From Ornithorhynchus anatinus (taxonomy: Eukaryota > Chordata > Mammalia > Monotremata > Ornithorhynchidae), in NCBI RefSeq assembly GCF_004115215.2, contig NC_041729.1, positions 138,874,056 through 138,938,055 on the forward strand: a stretch of DNA of 64,000 nt, given 5' to 3'. Each line of letters begins with the position of its first letter. Positions within the stretch are counted from its first letter, which is position 1. A program made the position numbers and the translations under genes. Positions 23,136 to 35,001 of the stretch are shown here, piece after piece. The notes under the pieces are model-generated. The model saw only the letters and a program-made list of their open reading frames with translations, was not told the DNA's origin and searched no databases.

Positions 23136-23335
23136 GCATATGGGCTGGGACTTCTTTCCTATCAGGGGCTGAAGCGATAATCTGACTTATCCTTTGGGAT
23201 CAGTCAGGGCTGCAGCTATGGGGTTCTGGGCCTTTATAATGAGAGGGGCAGGAGAGAGCCACTTTGCTGCAGCTGCAGCTCCCTTCCGGCCCAACTACAC
23301 CATTCACACTCGGGAAGCTCCCTGGAGACATCTCT

Positions 23336-24555
23336 TTTGAAATCTGGCCCTCAAGCTTTGAAACATGTGTCCCTTTATCCTAGTGCATGGGATATGGGAT
23401 ATGAGAAGCAGCGTGGCTCAGTGGAAAGAGCACGGGCTTTGGAGTCAGGGCTCATGAGTTCGAATCCCAGCTCTGCCACTTGTCGGCTGTGTGACTGTGG
23501 GCAAGTCACTTAACATCTCTGTGCCTCAGTTCCCTCATCTGTAAAATGGGGATTAAGACTGTGAGCCCCACGTGGGACAACCTGATTCCCCTATGTCTAC
23601 CCCAGCGCTTAGAACAGTGCTCGGCACATAGTAAGCGCTTAAGAAATACCAACATTATTATATGGTGGATACCAATTTCACACCTACCCTGTCCACACTG
23701 TCCAACTTGGGATGGCTGGGGAAGGGAAGGGAGCAGATGATTGCAGTCTGGGAGGAGAGCAGGTTGGGAGGTTCCTGGCTCTCAGGTCCCCATCCTTTAA
23801 AAAACTCCTCATTGGTTCAGAGTGGAAATGATGTGGGGAGTGGCAGATGGGGGACTGAGAACCAGGTTGAACCCAAGGATGTGTGTGCTTATCTGTTATT
23901 ACCTTTGGTTCTGGGGCACAAGCACCTTTGCCTCTCAGTGGAAGACCAGGAATAGCCAGTCAAAGAATCAGAGGACCTCCAGGGCACAAGTTTAAATATC
24001 AAGCCCTAATGTCCACATGCACATATATGAGAACTGCAAATCAGCTATATTGCATTTGACAAACTTTTTGTGCCAAGATGCAATAAGCCCTCAAGACCTT
24101 AAAGATGAGTACCTACCTCTAAATTATACATTCTTGATTTGTATTAATGTCTGTCTCCCCCTCTAGGCAGTAAGCTCATTGTGTACAGGGAGTGGTCTAT
24201 CAACTCCATTGGTATTATACTCTCCCAAGTGCTTAGTACAGTGCTTTGCACACAGTAAGAGCTCAGTAAATACTTTTGATGATGATGAAGATGGTGATGA
24301 TTGGGTGCTGTGATAAGAATGTCATATTCCAAGAAGCACCAGCCACAAAAGTAGGGCTAGTCTCCAGAATGTTTTAAATGTCTCCCAGCCATTTTCATTC
24401 TTAGGCTTGGCTTCTTCTATATGTAGATCCATAAAACACCCTTCCACCCAACCAAAAAAAAAAAGGGGGATAAAATTTCAGTGTCTACAGTTCAAAAATC
24501 CTAAAAGCAAACAGACCCACCCATCAGGAACATGGAATTTGTCATCAGTTTTACA
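23336..24555. other. Upstream flank of B and start of unit C
   Basis: Unit sequence with no gene, interrupted by a Mon-1 SINE (23403-23662) and a small plus L2 3' end at about 24125-24280. The uninterrupted paralogous site for the LTR fossil at 14833 is at about 24020-24035. Confidence 0.6.
23403..23662 (+). mobile_element. Mon-1 SINE, full length
   Basis: Starts gagaagcagcgtggctcag and ends taccaacattattat. Very close to the copies at 18127 and 37297. Confidence 0.92.
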
Positions 24556-25085
24556 TTCGTTCTGGAGAAGCAGTAATGTCTGCTAGAAAGGGCATGATCT
24601 TGGGAGTAAGGGGATCTGGGTTCTAATCTCCTCTCTGACACATCTGCTGAGTGACTTTAGGCCAGTCATTTCATTTCTCTTTGCCTCAGGTTCCTCATTT
24701 GCAAAATGGTGGTTCAGTATCTGTTTCCTCCTCCTACTTAGATCCTGATCCTCCTATGGGACACAGACTGTTTCTCACCTGATTATATTATTTCTACCCA
24801 GTTCTTAGAACATTGTTTGGTACACATAGTAAGAGCCAGTTATTATTAAAGAGGTCAAGATAAGGGACCCAGGAAGGATTATTCAAAGGAAAATTAGGGT
24901 GTCTGATGGTCTCTCCCTTACCATGATAATTAGGTCCAAGACTGGATATGTACTGATGAGAGGTCACTGATGTTAACAGGGTTTTTTGTTGTATTTATGG
25001 GGACAGAGATCTCAGTGGGAACTGAGTGCTTCCAGAGAGCACAGATCAGACTCCTGCAAGAAGTAGGCACAGGTTGGTAGGACAA
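24556..25085. other. Far 3' flank of receptor C
   Basis: Holds the ancestral SINE (about 24560-24845) and the unit marker gggacagagatctcagtggg at about 24999. Non-coding. Confidence 0.65.
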
Positions 25086-25945
25086 TCAGATGCTTCATTC
25101 ATTCATTCAATTGTATTTATTAAGCACTTACCGTGTGCAGAGCACTGTACTAAGTGCTTGGGAAAGAATAATACAACAATAAACAGTGACATTCACTGTC
25201 CACAACGAGCTCACAGTTTAGGTGTGGGGGGGACAGACATCAATCATCAATACAAATAAAATTACAGATATTTACATAAGTGCTGTGGGGCTTCGGTGGT
25301 GTCCCAAAAGGGCAAAGGGAGCAAGTTGGGGCAACGCAGAAAGGAGTGGGAGATGAGGAAAAGAGGGGCTTAGTCTGGGAAGGCTTCTTGGAGGAGATGC
25401 ACCTTCAAAAAGTTTTGGAATGAGGGGCGAGTAACTGTCGGATCTGAGCAGGAAGGGCATTCCAGGCCAGAGGCAGGACGTGGGTCAGAGGTCAGCAGCG
25501 AGACAGATGAGAATGAGGCACAGTGAAAAGGTTAGCACTAGAGGAGTGAAGTATGCAGGCTGGGTTGTAGGAGAGAAGCAAGGTGAGGTAGGAGGGGCCA
25601 AGGTGATGGACTTCTTTAAAACCAGTGGTGAGGAGGGTTTGTTTGATACAGAGGTGGATAAGCAACTACTGGAGATTTTTGAAGAGGGGGGTGACATGTT
25701 CTGAACGTGTTTGCAGAATTATATTATATTGCCAGGAAGCGGAGTGAAGTATGGACTGGAGTGGGGAGAGACAGGAGGTTGGGAGGTCAGCAAGGAGGCT
25801 GTTACAGTAATCTAGGCAGGATAGTAAGAGTGACTGTGACTGTGTTAACATGGTAGCAGTTTAGGTGGAAAGGAAAGGCCAGATTTTAGCAATGTTGCAA
25901 AGGTGGGACCAACAGGATTTGGTGACGGATTGAATATGTGGGCTT
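25086..25945 (-). mobile_element. L2 fragment, minus strand
   Basis: Begins with the reversed tail (attcattcattcaattgtat) and extends through the 3' UTR into L2 C-terminal coding sequence (25272-25851), in several frames. Inserted in the far flank of receptor C; unit sequence resumes near 25950. Confidence 0.8.
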
Positions 25946-28044
25946 GAATAAAGAATAAGAGAATGCTATAGTACCTAAAAGGTCCCAGAAGACCGCAGAA
26001 CACTAATACAAGAAAAGACATGTAGAGTACATTTCAGATATTGATAGGTGATACAGTATCTGAAATGACATTATTTCTCCACGATGGATTGCTATTCTGA
26101 ATCCAAGTTGAGTACGATCCCTCTAGGACATTCAAAGTAGTTCAAGTGTTTGAGCAAACAAGTCTTGGATACAGGTAGGAGATCAGCAATCCAGTATGAT
26201 CACAGATGTCCATTCAATGTTGCATCCTGGCAGCCTCTCCCAAAGCCATAAATCAGATTAGGGAACCAGATGCTCACTGGTAAATCTCAATCAATCAATC
26301 AATCAATCGATCGTATTTCTTGAGCACATGTGTGTGTGTATACATATATATACATATATATACATATATATGGGAAGCAGCGTGGCTCAGGGGAAAGAGC
26401 CTGGGCTTCCGAGTCAGAGGTCATGAGTTCGACTCCCAGCTCTGCCACTTGTCAGCTGTGTGACTGCGGGCAGGTCACTTCACTTCTCTGTGCCTCAGTG
26501 ACCTCATCTGTAAAATGGGGATTAACTGTGAGCCTCACGTGGGACAACCTGATGACCCTGTATCTACCCCATATATAGAGAGAGATGGGACTATACTAAG
26601 TGCTTGGGAGTGGTCAATAGAACAGAATTAATCATATTTATTGAGGGCTTTACTATGTGCAATGCACTTAGTAAGCACTTGGGAGAGCACAATACAACAG
26701 TAAACAGACACATTGTTAAGCACTTACTAGAGCCAGGCACTGTAGTAGATAAAAGTTAATTGGGTTGAACACAGTCCCTGTCTTACACAGGGCTCACAGT
26801 CTTAATCCCAATTTTACAGATGAGGTAACTGAGACACAGAGAAGTGAAGTGACTTGCCCCAGGTCACACCAGATAAGTGGCAGAGGTGGGATTAGAATCC
26901 AGGTCGTCTGACTCCAAGGCAAAAGAACTGGGAAGTAGTAGACTCGTTCCCTGCCCATAACGAGCTTACAGCCTAGAGGTATTAGTGAAGATAGGAGTCC
27001 CTCCCTACTTCTGGTCTGATGTAATAGATGGAGCAAATGAAAGGATGGGAAAAACCAGAGCAGAATGATGACCATCACTTTCTGTCTATTACGAACCACC
27101 CAGAGCCTAGTTTGGGGCTTGTTATTCTCTAGCAAATAGCAATCAATCATTTAATGATATTTATTGAGCACTTAATACTAATAATAATGATGGTATTTGT
27201 TAAGCACTCACTATGTGTCGAGCACTGTTCTAAGCACGAGGGTAGATAATCAGGTAATCAGGTTGGCCCACGTGGGGCTCAGAGTCTTAATTCCCATTTT
27301 ATAGATGAGGTAACTGAGACAGAGAAATTAAGTACCTTGCCCAAGGTCACACAGAAAACCAGTGGCGGAGCAGGGATTAAAACCCTTGTCCTCTGTCTCC
27401 CAAGCCCGTACTCTTTCCACTGAGCCCCGCTGCTTCTCAAAATGACTTATGACCTAGACATAAAATATCTAAGCACTGTACTCTTCCAAGGGCTTAGTAC
27501 AGTGCTCTGGACATAATAAGTGCTCAATAAATACAATTGATGGTGATGATGATGATGTATTCAGCACTTGCAGAGTACAATGTAATGGGATTGGTAGACA
27601 TGTTCCCTGCCCTCAAGGAACAGAAAAAGGACCTGAATCTTCCTGGGTCTTGTCAAGTACTATATACAATAGGGGGGTGGGGGCGCGGCGGGTCGGGTGG
27701 AGAAACAAAGAAGAGCCTGGAGCCAGTTTAGAAAGCTACAGAACAATCATTGAAGCACTTCCCCTAACTGTTCTTTCAGCCCTGAAAAAAGTAAAAATGG
27801 AGATGACTTTAAATACATGTTCACCCCCAAATACTTTGATTGTGCCCCAAGTCGGGCAGGGACTGTTTCCTACCTAATTATCTCGCATCTACCCCAGTCC
27901 TTGGCCCATAAGGAACACTTTACAAATACCACATATCTCATTAAAAACATTTATATGACAGATCCAGGGAGGAATATTCAAAGGAAAATTAGAGGTGTTC
28001 CATGGTATCTCTCTTATGATGAAGATAAGGCCAAAAGGAAATGG
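25946..28044. other. 3' flank of receptor C with repeats
   Basis: Unit sequence interleaved with repeats and no gene: L2 pieces around a tatatacatat microsatellite (26287-26370), a 3'-truncated Mon-1 SINE (26371-26573), L2 scraps (26600-26710), a reverse Mon-type SINE (about 26712-26930), a reverse Mon-1 SINE (27174-27440) and L2 tails (27470-27545). A G-rich run lies at 27672-27700. Confidence 0.6.
27174..27440 (-). mobile_element. Mon-1 SINE, minus strand
   Basis: From aataataatgatggtatttg to ccactgagccccgctgcttc. Located in the 3' flank of receptor C. Confidence 0.85.
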
Positions 28045-28230
28045 GTAATAATTATAATTGTAATATTTGTTAAACGATTACTATGTGCCAGATACTTTAC
28101 TAAGCTTGGGGTAGATATGAGGTAATTGGGCCGGACACAGTCCCACACATCCTCACAGTCTTAATCCCCATTTTCCAGATGACGTAACAGAGGCACAGAG
28201 AAGTAAAATGACTTGCCCAAGGTCACACAA
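28045..28230 (-). mobile_element. Mon-type SINE abutting receptor C
   Basis: A reversed SINE body (tttgttaaacgattactatg to gacttgcccaaggtcac) ends about 11 bases beyond the stop of receptor C. It separates the coding exon from the usual 3' flank, so the native 3' UTR is cut almost at the stop codon. Confidence 0.75.
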
Positions 28231-28240
28231 AAGATACGGT

Positions 28241-29200
28241 TCACTTTCTCAACCCACACGGCTTGATCAGGTTCAGGATTCCCACTTGGATCTCCTGGAT
28301 CCTCAGGGCGTACACTATGGGGTTGAGAGCTGGAGGGATGACATTGTGCCGAACATTGAAGAGGACCAGAATGAGGGGCACCTTTTCCTTTGCACTGTGG
28401 GTAACAACCAAGACGATGAGTGCTGAAGTAGAGAAGAGGGATGAGGATGATGTGGGAGCTGCAGGTGCTCAGGGCTTTGGAGGTGGCTTCGGCCGAGCGC
28501 AACTTCTGCACCGCCAGCAGGATCAGGGCATAGGAGACAATGATAAAACCCATGTCACTGCCCAATATGATCCAAGCCACAGCTAGCTGGAAAATGCTGT
28601 TGGCCTTCCTGCCATCACAAGCCAGGCTGGTGACAGCCAGGTTGGAGCACAGACAGTGGTCAATCTCACTCCTGGAGCAGTAATGATGGCTTGCAGCCAA
28701 GATAGGCATTGGGATGGCTAGGAGACCATACCTGAACACCATGAACATAGCGGCCTTGAGAACAAAGCCTTCTGTGATGACAGAAGGATAGTGGAGGGGG
28801 TGACAGATGGCCACATACCTGTCCAGTGCCATGCACAGAAAGATACCAGACTCCAGCCCCAAGAAGACGTGAATAGAATAGATCTGAAAGAAGCATTCTG
28901 GGAGACTGATGGTGCGGGCATTGTACCAGAGCAAGGTCAGGATCCTGGGCATGATGGTAGAGCTCAGACCCATGTCCACCAGGGCCAGGAAAGCTAGGAA
29001 ATAGAACATAGGCTGGTGCAGAACTGTTTCCTGCCAGACGGTGAGCAGAATCATGGTATTGGCCACAAGGGCCAAGAGGTAGAGAATGGCCGTGGGGATG
29101 GAGAGCCAGTGCTGCCAGCTGTGAATGCCGGGGAAACCCATTAGGATGAACTCAGTCACCCCGTGGCTGGAATCATTGGCGCCCCTGTGGACACATCCAT
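28241..29200 (-). pseudogene. OR56B-like: Olfactory receptor C, OR56B-like, two frameshifts
   Basis: Class I olfactory receptor exon, nearly complete. The aligned ATG is at 29198-29200, but one base is missing near 29180, so that frame closes at once. The main body is open from [11 protein letters not shown] (29157-29159 is GTG, not ATG). It contains [36 protein letters not shown] and [14 protein letters not shown] second shift follows in TM6: an extra G in the run at 28438-28440. In the shifted frame the tail reads [21 protein letters not shown] and stops at 28241-28243. Two independent shifts make a working receptor unlikely. Splice acceptor at 29302-29303 (gttacag|agctgaac), intact donor at 30502-30503. 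Confidence 0.9.
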
Positions 29201-30496
29201 CCTTTTGGGATGCACAGGCTGATGTCAGGAAGTCACTTAAGTCACCTCCTTTGTAGTAGCCAATTCTTCTAATTCCCCTTCTCCAGAGTCTCAGTTCAGC
29301 TCTGTAACAATAACTGTTTTCTTGCCCCTGTGACTCTCAGATCGGCTTGTGGCTCTGGGAGGTTTAAATCAAAGTTCCATGCTCCTAGAAGAGTACACTA
29401 ATGGGGAAACCCAGGTTTTTCCAGATCTTGGTTTAACTGATACTCCAAAGAGGGGAAGAAAAAAGCAAGAGGCAAGAGAAGAGACTTGGGTCATGCCCTA
29501 TTGCCAGGAAATTGGCAGGTAAAATATTTCCACCTCCCAATAGATTGGAGTTTAAACTAGCCCAGAAATGTGTATGGGAGTCCCTTCTTGGCTGACCCCA
29601 AAGGTAGCAGACAGATATGATCTGGAAAAAAATGGAAAGAAAAAATTTGGGGTGCGATTTCAAATGGACAGAAACCAAATAATTTTACCCATGCAGTGGA
29701 AGTAGTCATACTAGTAGTAGTACCGGTAGTTTTAATAGTAGTATTACATTATTTAATCAGCATTTCATGCTTGCAGAGCATATATTAAACAACGGGAATG
29801 AATATAGAGGTGGGGAATGAGACACGATCCTTGTTCCACAAAGGGGTTCACATTCTGGGAATTACAAACTGGGGAGAAAGGCCTGCAAATAGACATATAA
29901 TCAGTCAGTCAGTTGTGTGTAGAGCACTGTACTAAGCATTCGAGGGAGTATGGTACAATGATAAACAGATACATTCCTTGCCGGAATGATGAACAATGAA
30001 ACACTAACAAAGACACAGACACAAAGACAATAAAAAAATAAAAACAAACAGCAGGATGCTGTGGCTAGAGGATCAAAATTTCGAGCACCACGTGGCTCAC
30101 TCAAAGGCTCATCCATAGCCACAGCATCTGCCACACCAGTCTCCAGTCTTCCCATAGTTTTGTGGAGGCTTCGTCCTGTAGGTGCTATTTTCTTTCACTC
30201 CAGGGTGGTGAAAGACAGGACAGGGTGCAGGCTCTTCCCCTCCCACTTCCACCATGGACCTAATGCTGTACAATAATAGGGCTTTTACAATTAAATAAAA
30301 AAAGTCTTGTGGGCAATGGAGGGATCCTGGATAAGGCACTTGGCCATTGAACAGTTAACTCTGAAGTTCTGTTTTAATTTGGTCAATTGCGACCCTCCCT
30401 CTGAGCTGTCTCCACTACCCCCTCTAGCAACAGGAGGAATTTGATTCTTCTTCTCAAAAACAATTATCTCTGGATCGATCACATCTGGGCTGGAAG
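29201..30496 (-). other. Predicted intron of receptor C
   Basis: Non-coding, with the shared landmarks tgaccccaaaggtagcag (about 29595), gatgctgtggctagagg (30055) and tcccatagttttgtggagg (30150). A reverse L2 scrap lies at about 29900-29985. This is one of the least interrupted introns. Confidence 0.6.
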
Positions 30497-30620
30497 TACT
30501 CACCAGTGTTCTGCAAGGGTAGGGCTCCTGGCTTCTGACAGGGGGCTCCAGTGGGAGCCCACCTCCTTCTCTGGTTCTGCCAGTGATGAAGCCATGGTGC
30601 TCTGAGTATTTAAATTGAGA
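30497..30620 (-). promoter_or_regulatory. Receptor C promoter and exon 1 cassette
   Basis: Minus strand: TATA-like ATTTAAATA at 30607-30615, then the donor GTGAGTA (GT at 30502-30503). Spacing is about 105 bp. No repeats have entered, so the cassette is intact although the coding exon is broken. Confidence 0.5.
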
Positions 30621-31059
30621 TGGAGTGGTAAAGAGTCACTATTCAGCTGCAGGCGGAGGGTGGGCTGGGACTGGAGCTGCTAGGAAGCCGCAGAGGAACA
30701 CTTGGTAGCCAGAGCGATTGCCAGCCCAGCAGTCACTCACATCACATCAGTGGTTCCTACAGCATTGAAATCAAGTCCCTTTTTCTCAGTGCACCAGGTG
30801 TGGTGAACCCCAGTTCCACATACAGCTTCCACACCATCCAGGTTGGGATGATAGTTGATTGAGGTCTGGGAAGAGAACCGGTTGTGGAGGTTCCTGAGTC
30901 TCAGATCCCCATCATCTCCCTAAATTTCCAGTGGCCCAGAGTGGGAATGGCCTAAGGGAGTGGGGTGCTGGGAGGCCAGGCAGGCACCCAAAGAGTGGGT
31001 GTATCCGGTCTGACAGACTTTGTGTGCCATTAGGTTGCTGTGGCCAGAATATTCATGAT
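30621..31059. other. Upstream flank of receptor C
   Basis: Unit sequence without a gene (tctccctaaatttccagtgg at about 30917). It runs into unit D, interrupted by the SINE at 31060. Confidence 0.55.
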
Positions 31060-31322
31060 CCCAGAGAAGCAGCAGGGCTTAGTGGAAAGAGCACGCACTA
31101 GGGGAATCAGAGGATGTGGGTTCTAATCCCGGCTCTGCCATTTGTCAGCTGTGTGACTTTGGGGAGTCACTTCACTTCTCTGTGCCTCAATTACCTCCTC
31201 TGTCAAAGGGGGATTAAGACTGTGAACCCCACGTGGGACACCTGATGACCTTGTATCTACCCCAGTGCTTAGAACAGTGCTTGGCACATAGTAAGAGTTT
31301 AATACCATCATCATCATCATTA
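31060..31322 (+). mobile_element. Mon-1 SINE
   Basis: From gagaagcagcagggcttag to a (CAT)n-modified tail (atcatcatcatcattat). Both flanks are unit sequence (agaatattcatgatcccag and ccacaaagcagcactgg). Confidence 0.88.
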
Positions 31323-32465
31323 TCCACAAAGCAGCACTGGTCTCCAGAATGTTTGGTATCCCAGCCACTCTACACTTTGGCATGGTGCTTACTATGTTCC
31401 AAGAATTGTATTCATTCACTCATTCACTCACTCAATTCAATCATATTTATTGAGTGCTTACTATGTGCAGAGAACTATAAAGCCCTTGGTGTACAGTGTA
31501 ACAATAAACAAACACATTTCCTGCTCATGATGAGCTTACAGTCTAGAGGGGAAGACAGGCAATAATAAAAATAAATAAATGACAGATATATAAAGTGCTG
31601 TGGGGCTGGGACTGGGGATGAATAAAGGGAACAAGTCAGGACGACCCAGAAGGGAGTGAGATAAGATCAAGGTACATTTAGAGGGTTATCATTAGAGGAA
31701 CAAAGTCTGCAGGCTGGGTTGTAGTAGAATTGTACTAAGTGCTGGGGTATATATAAGGTTAACCAGATCAGAACACAGTCCTATCTCAGATGGGCTCACG
31801 GTTTAAGTAGGAGGAAGGAGGATTTAATCCCCATTTTACAGATAAAGAAATTTGGGCATAGAGAAGTTAGTTGACTTGCTCAAGGTCACACAGTAGATGA
31901 GTGACCAAACTGAGATCAGAGCCCCAGTCTTTTAACTCCCATGACCCTGTTCTTTCTGCTAGTCCATTCATTCAATTGCATTTATTGAGCGCTTACTATG
32001 TGCACAGCACTGTACTAAGCGCTTGGAATGGACAATTTTGGCAACAGAGAAAATCCCTGCCCAACATTGGGCTTACAGTCTGAAAGGTGGAAACAGATAA
32101 CAAAAGAAAGCAAGTAGTCAAATCAATACCATCAAAATAGATAAATAGAATCATAGACATATATACACATCATTAATGAAATAGAAGTAATAAATAATAT
32201 ATACACATATACGCAAGTGCTGTGGCGGGGGGGCGAATAGAGCAGAGGGAGGGAGCAGGGGCAATGGGGAGAGAAGGGGCAGAAGGAAAGGGAGGGCTCA
32301 GTCTGGGAAGGGCCTCCTGAAGGAGGCGAGCTCTCAGTAGGGCTTTGAAGAAGGGAAGAGAGTTAGTTTGGTGGATGTGAGGAGGGAGGATAATCCGGTC
32401 AGTGGTAGGATGTGGGCCAGTGGGTTGACGGCGGGACAGGGGAGAACGAGGCCACTCTAAAGGCT
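31323..32465 (-). mobile_element. L2 fragments replacing part of unit D
   Basis: Reverse L2 3' ends at about 31408-31720 and 31965-32465 flank a reverse Mon-type SINE (about 31730-31960). The far 3' flank that other units carry here, including the ancestral SINE and the gggacagagat marker, is missing, which makes unit D the shortest. Confidence 0.65.
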
Positions 32466-33924
32466 AGTCCGCCCTAAAATCCAAATTGATATCATTTCTC
32501 CTAATTGTATTTTTTACTCCTGAGTCCTAGTTGAGTCCCTCCAAGACCCTGATCTACAGTCAACATCCACAGCGAATCAAACGTTTGGGCAAAGGAGGCT
32601 CAGGTACATGAGGGAGATCAGTAATCCAGTTTGCGCAACAGTTTAATATTCAATCCTGGACTCTGGCATCCTCTCCCACAGTTTAAAATTGGATTAGGGA
32701 TCTAATTGTTCAATGCCAAATCTGCCTAGGCATTACAGAGAAGCTGCATGGTCTGGTGGTCTGTAACACTCAGCGAGTACTTCACTTTTCTACACCTCAG
32801 TTTCCTCATCTGTAAAATAAGCATGAAGATTCTGAGCCTCATAGGGACTCTGTCCAACCTGATTTGTTTGTATCCGCCCCAGCATTGAGTACAGTGCCTG
32901 ACACATAGTAAGCAATTAACAAATAACACAACTGTTACTATAGAAAGTAATGCTTTGTTTAGATATTAGTTTAGCACTTGCCATGTGCCAAGCACCATAC
33001 TAAGCACTGGAATAGAGAGAAAATAATCAGGTCCCACATGAAGCTCACAGTCTAAGTAGAAGGGAGAAGAGAAATTGAATACCCTTTTGCAGATGAGGGG
33101 ATTGAGGCCCAAAGAAGTTTGCCGAAGGTCTCACAGCAGACAAGTGGCTGAGTGGGATTAGAACCCAGGTCCTCTGACTCCCAGGCCCGTACTTTTTCCA
33201 CTAGGCCAAGCAGCTTCTCAAATATGAATTAAAATATGCAATTATGAGTTCTGCCCAACCTTTTTATGGTAATTGCTAAGCGCTTACTAGGTGCCAGGCA
33301 CTGAACTAAACAAGATGTAGATACAAGCTGATCAGGTAGAATTAGTCCCTGTCCTACAGAAGGGTCACAGTCTTAAGTACCATTTTACAGATGAAATAAT
33401 TGAGCCTTAGCGAAGTTAAATGGGTAGCACAATGGAAGCATGTGAACAAAAGAGCAGAGTGATGACCATCAATTTATGTTTCTTACCAGTCAACCAAAGC
33501 ATAACATGGGGCTGCCCGTTTGTACTAATTGACTAATCAATTAGTCAATGCTAGTTACTGAGAATTTAGGATGTCCAAAGCACTCTAGTTAGCCCTTTGG
33601 AGAATACAATAAAATAGAGTTGCTACAATATTCCCTACCCTCAAGGAACATATAAAGAACCAGAACTGTCCTAGGACATGTCATCTTCAATATATAATGA
33701 AATGAAATTCAGAAGAGACTAGAAAGCTACGGTACAATTATGGAATCACTTAGCCTAACTTCTGTTTCAACCCTAAAGAATTGGAGATGACTTGCTGGGC
33801 TGGGAAGGTTTCTGGAACCTTTACCTTATGGGTTTCACAGCCCTGAATCTCAGCACTAGGAGGCAGGTTTTGGAGGAAATGGTGGGATTGGAAGAGATTG
33901 GATCTTGTCTATCTGGATGTCTGT
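32466..33924. other. 3' flank of receptor D
   Basis: Unit sequence (tccaaattgatatcatttc onward) with older SINEs: plus at about 32735-32940, minus at 32960-33225 and 33265-33430. No gene. Confidence 0.6.
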
Positions 33925-35001
33925 TCAGTGTGTCTCACTGAACTGGATCACCACTGTGAAGATATACAACTGACTTGACCTCAAAGAGCCTTGCTTGGAG
34001 TGCCGCTCGTGCTCCTTCTTGCAGCCACGGCCGACCCAGAGTGAATTTCTCTCACCAGTCAACCTGATCAGCTTCAAGATACCCACATTGATCTCCTGGG
34101 TCCTCAGGGCGTACATTATGGGGTTGAGGGCTGGGGGGATGACATTGTGCAGGACATTGAGAAGGACAGGAATGAGGGGCACCTTCCCCTTTGCACTATG
34201 GGTAATAGACATGACCACGATCACTGTATAGAAGAAGAGGATGAGGATGATGTGGGAGCTGCAGGTGCTCAGGGCTTTGGAGGCGGCTTCGGCCGAGTGC
34301 AACTTCAGCACCGCCCGCAGGATCAAGGCATAGGAGAGAATAATGAGACCCACGTCACTGCCCATCAGGATCCAAGCCACAGAGAGCTGAAAAATGCTGT
34401 TGGCCTTCCTGTCATCACACGCCAAGCTGGTGACACCCAGGTTGGAGCACAGACAGTGGTCAATCTCATTCCTGGAGCAGTAAATACGATCTGAGGCCAA
34501 GACAGGAACCGGGACAACTAGGAGACCATTTCTGAACACCATGAACAGGGTGATCTTGAGGACAAAGCCTTCTGTGATGATAGAGGGGTAGCGGAGGGGG
34601 TGACAGATAGCCACATACCTGTCAATTGCCATGCAAAGAAAAATGCCCGACTCCAGCCCCACAAAGATATGAATAGCATAAATCTGAATGAAGCATTCTG
34701 GGAGGCTGATGGTGTGGGCATTGAACCAGAGCATGGCCAGGATCCTGGGCATGATGGTGGTGCTCAGACCCATGTCCACCAGGGCCAGGACAGCCAGAAA
34801 ATAGAACATCGGCTGGTGCAGAACTGTTTCCTTCCAGATGGTGAGCAGGATCATGACATTGGCCACAAGGGCTGAGAGATAGAGCAAGGCCAAGGGGAGG
34901 GACAGCCAGTGCTGCCAGCTGTGAATGCCCGGGAAACCCATTAGGATGAACTCGGCGACCTGGGGACTGGAGCTATTGGAGGCCCCGATGGACAGAAACA
35001 T
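33925..35001 (-). CDS. OR56B-like: Olfactory receptor D, OR56B-like, intact
   Basis: A complete class I olfactory receptor of 358 residues, predicted to sit in the cilia membrane of an olfactory neuron and couple odorant binding to a Golf-type G protein. The start ATG at 34999-35001 ([11 protein letters not shown]) is the one shared with E and G; a further upstream ATG at 35064 is not conserved. N-glycosylation site NSS at residues 9-11. TM1 about 30-55, [10 protein letters not shown] at 61-70, Cys103 and Cys185 for the TM3/loop-2 disulfide, [15 protein letters not shown] at 124-138, loop-2 Cys175, 183 and 195, KALSTCSSH at 242-250, PALNPIMY at 290-297. The C-terminus is unusual: the family TGA is TCA here (34042-34044), adding 39 residues (320-358). 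Acceptor near 35102 (gttttggag|agctgaac). Function is inferred from family. Confidence 0.93.
   Translation of the reverse strand: MFLSIGASNSSSPQVAEFILMGFPGIHSWQHWLSLPLALLYLSALVANVMILLTIWKETVLHQPMFYFLAVLALVDMGLSTTIMPRILAMLWFNAHTISLPECFIQIYAIHIFVGLESGIFLCMAIDRYVAICHPLRYPSIITEGFVLKITLFMVFRNGLLVVPVPVLASDRIYCSRNEIDHCLCSNLGVTSLACDDRKANSIFQLSVAWILMGSDVGLIILSYALILRAVLKLHSAEAASKALSTCSSHIILILFFYTVIVVMSITHSAKGKVPLIPVLLNVLHNVIPPALNPIMYALRTQEINVGILKLIRLTGERNSLWVGRGCKKEHERHSKQGSLRSSQLYIFTVVIQFSETH

Larger units (their letters stand above)
21415..23330 (-). promoter_or_regulatory. Receptor B promoter and exon 1, split by repeats
   Basis: The donor (GT at 21422-21423) and the TATA box (TATAAA on the minus strand, 23233-23238) are normally about 110 bp apart. 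Here they are separated by about 1.8 kb: two Mon SINEs and L2 sequence inserted into the first exon. The EBF-like element CTCCCTGGAGA at 23318-23328 is the best match to that consensus in the window. The gene is dead in any case. Confidence 0.45.

Noticed and set aside
29157-29159. Receptor C as an intact 332-residue gene starting here
   Set aside because: The start codon is GTG and the C-terminus after TM6 is out of frame with the family, so this is not a normal receptor.
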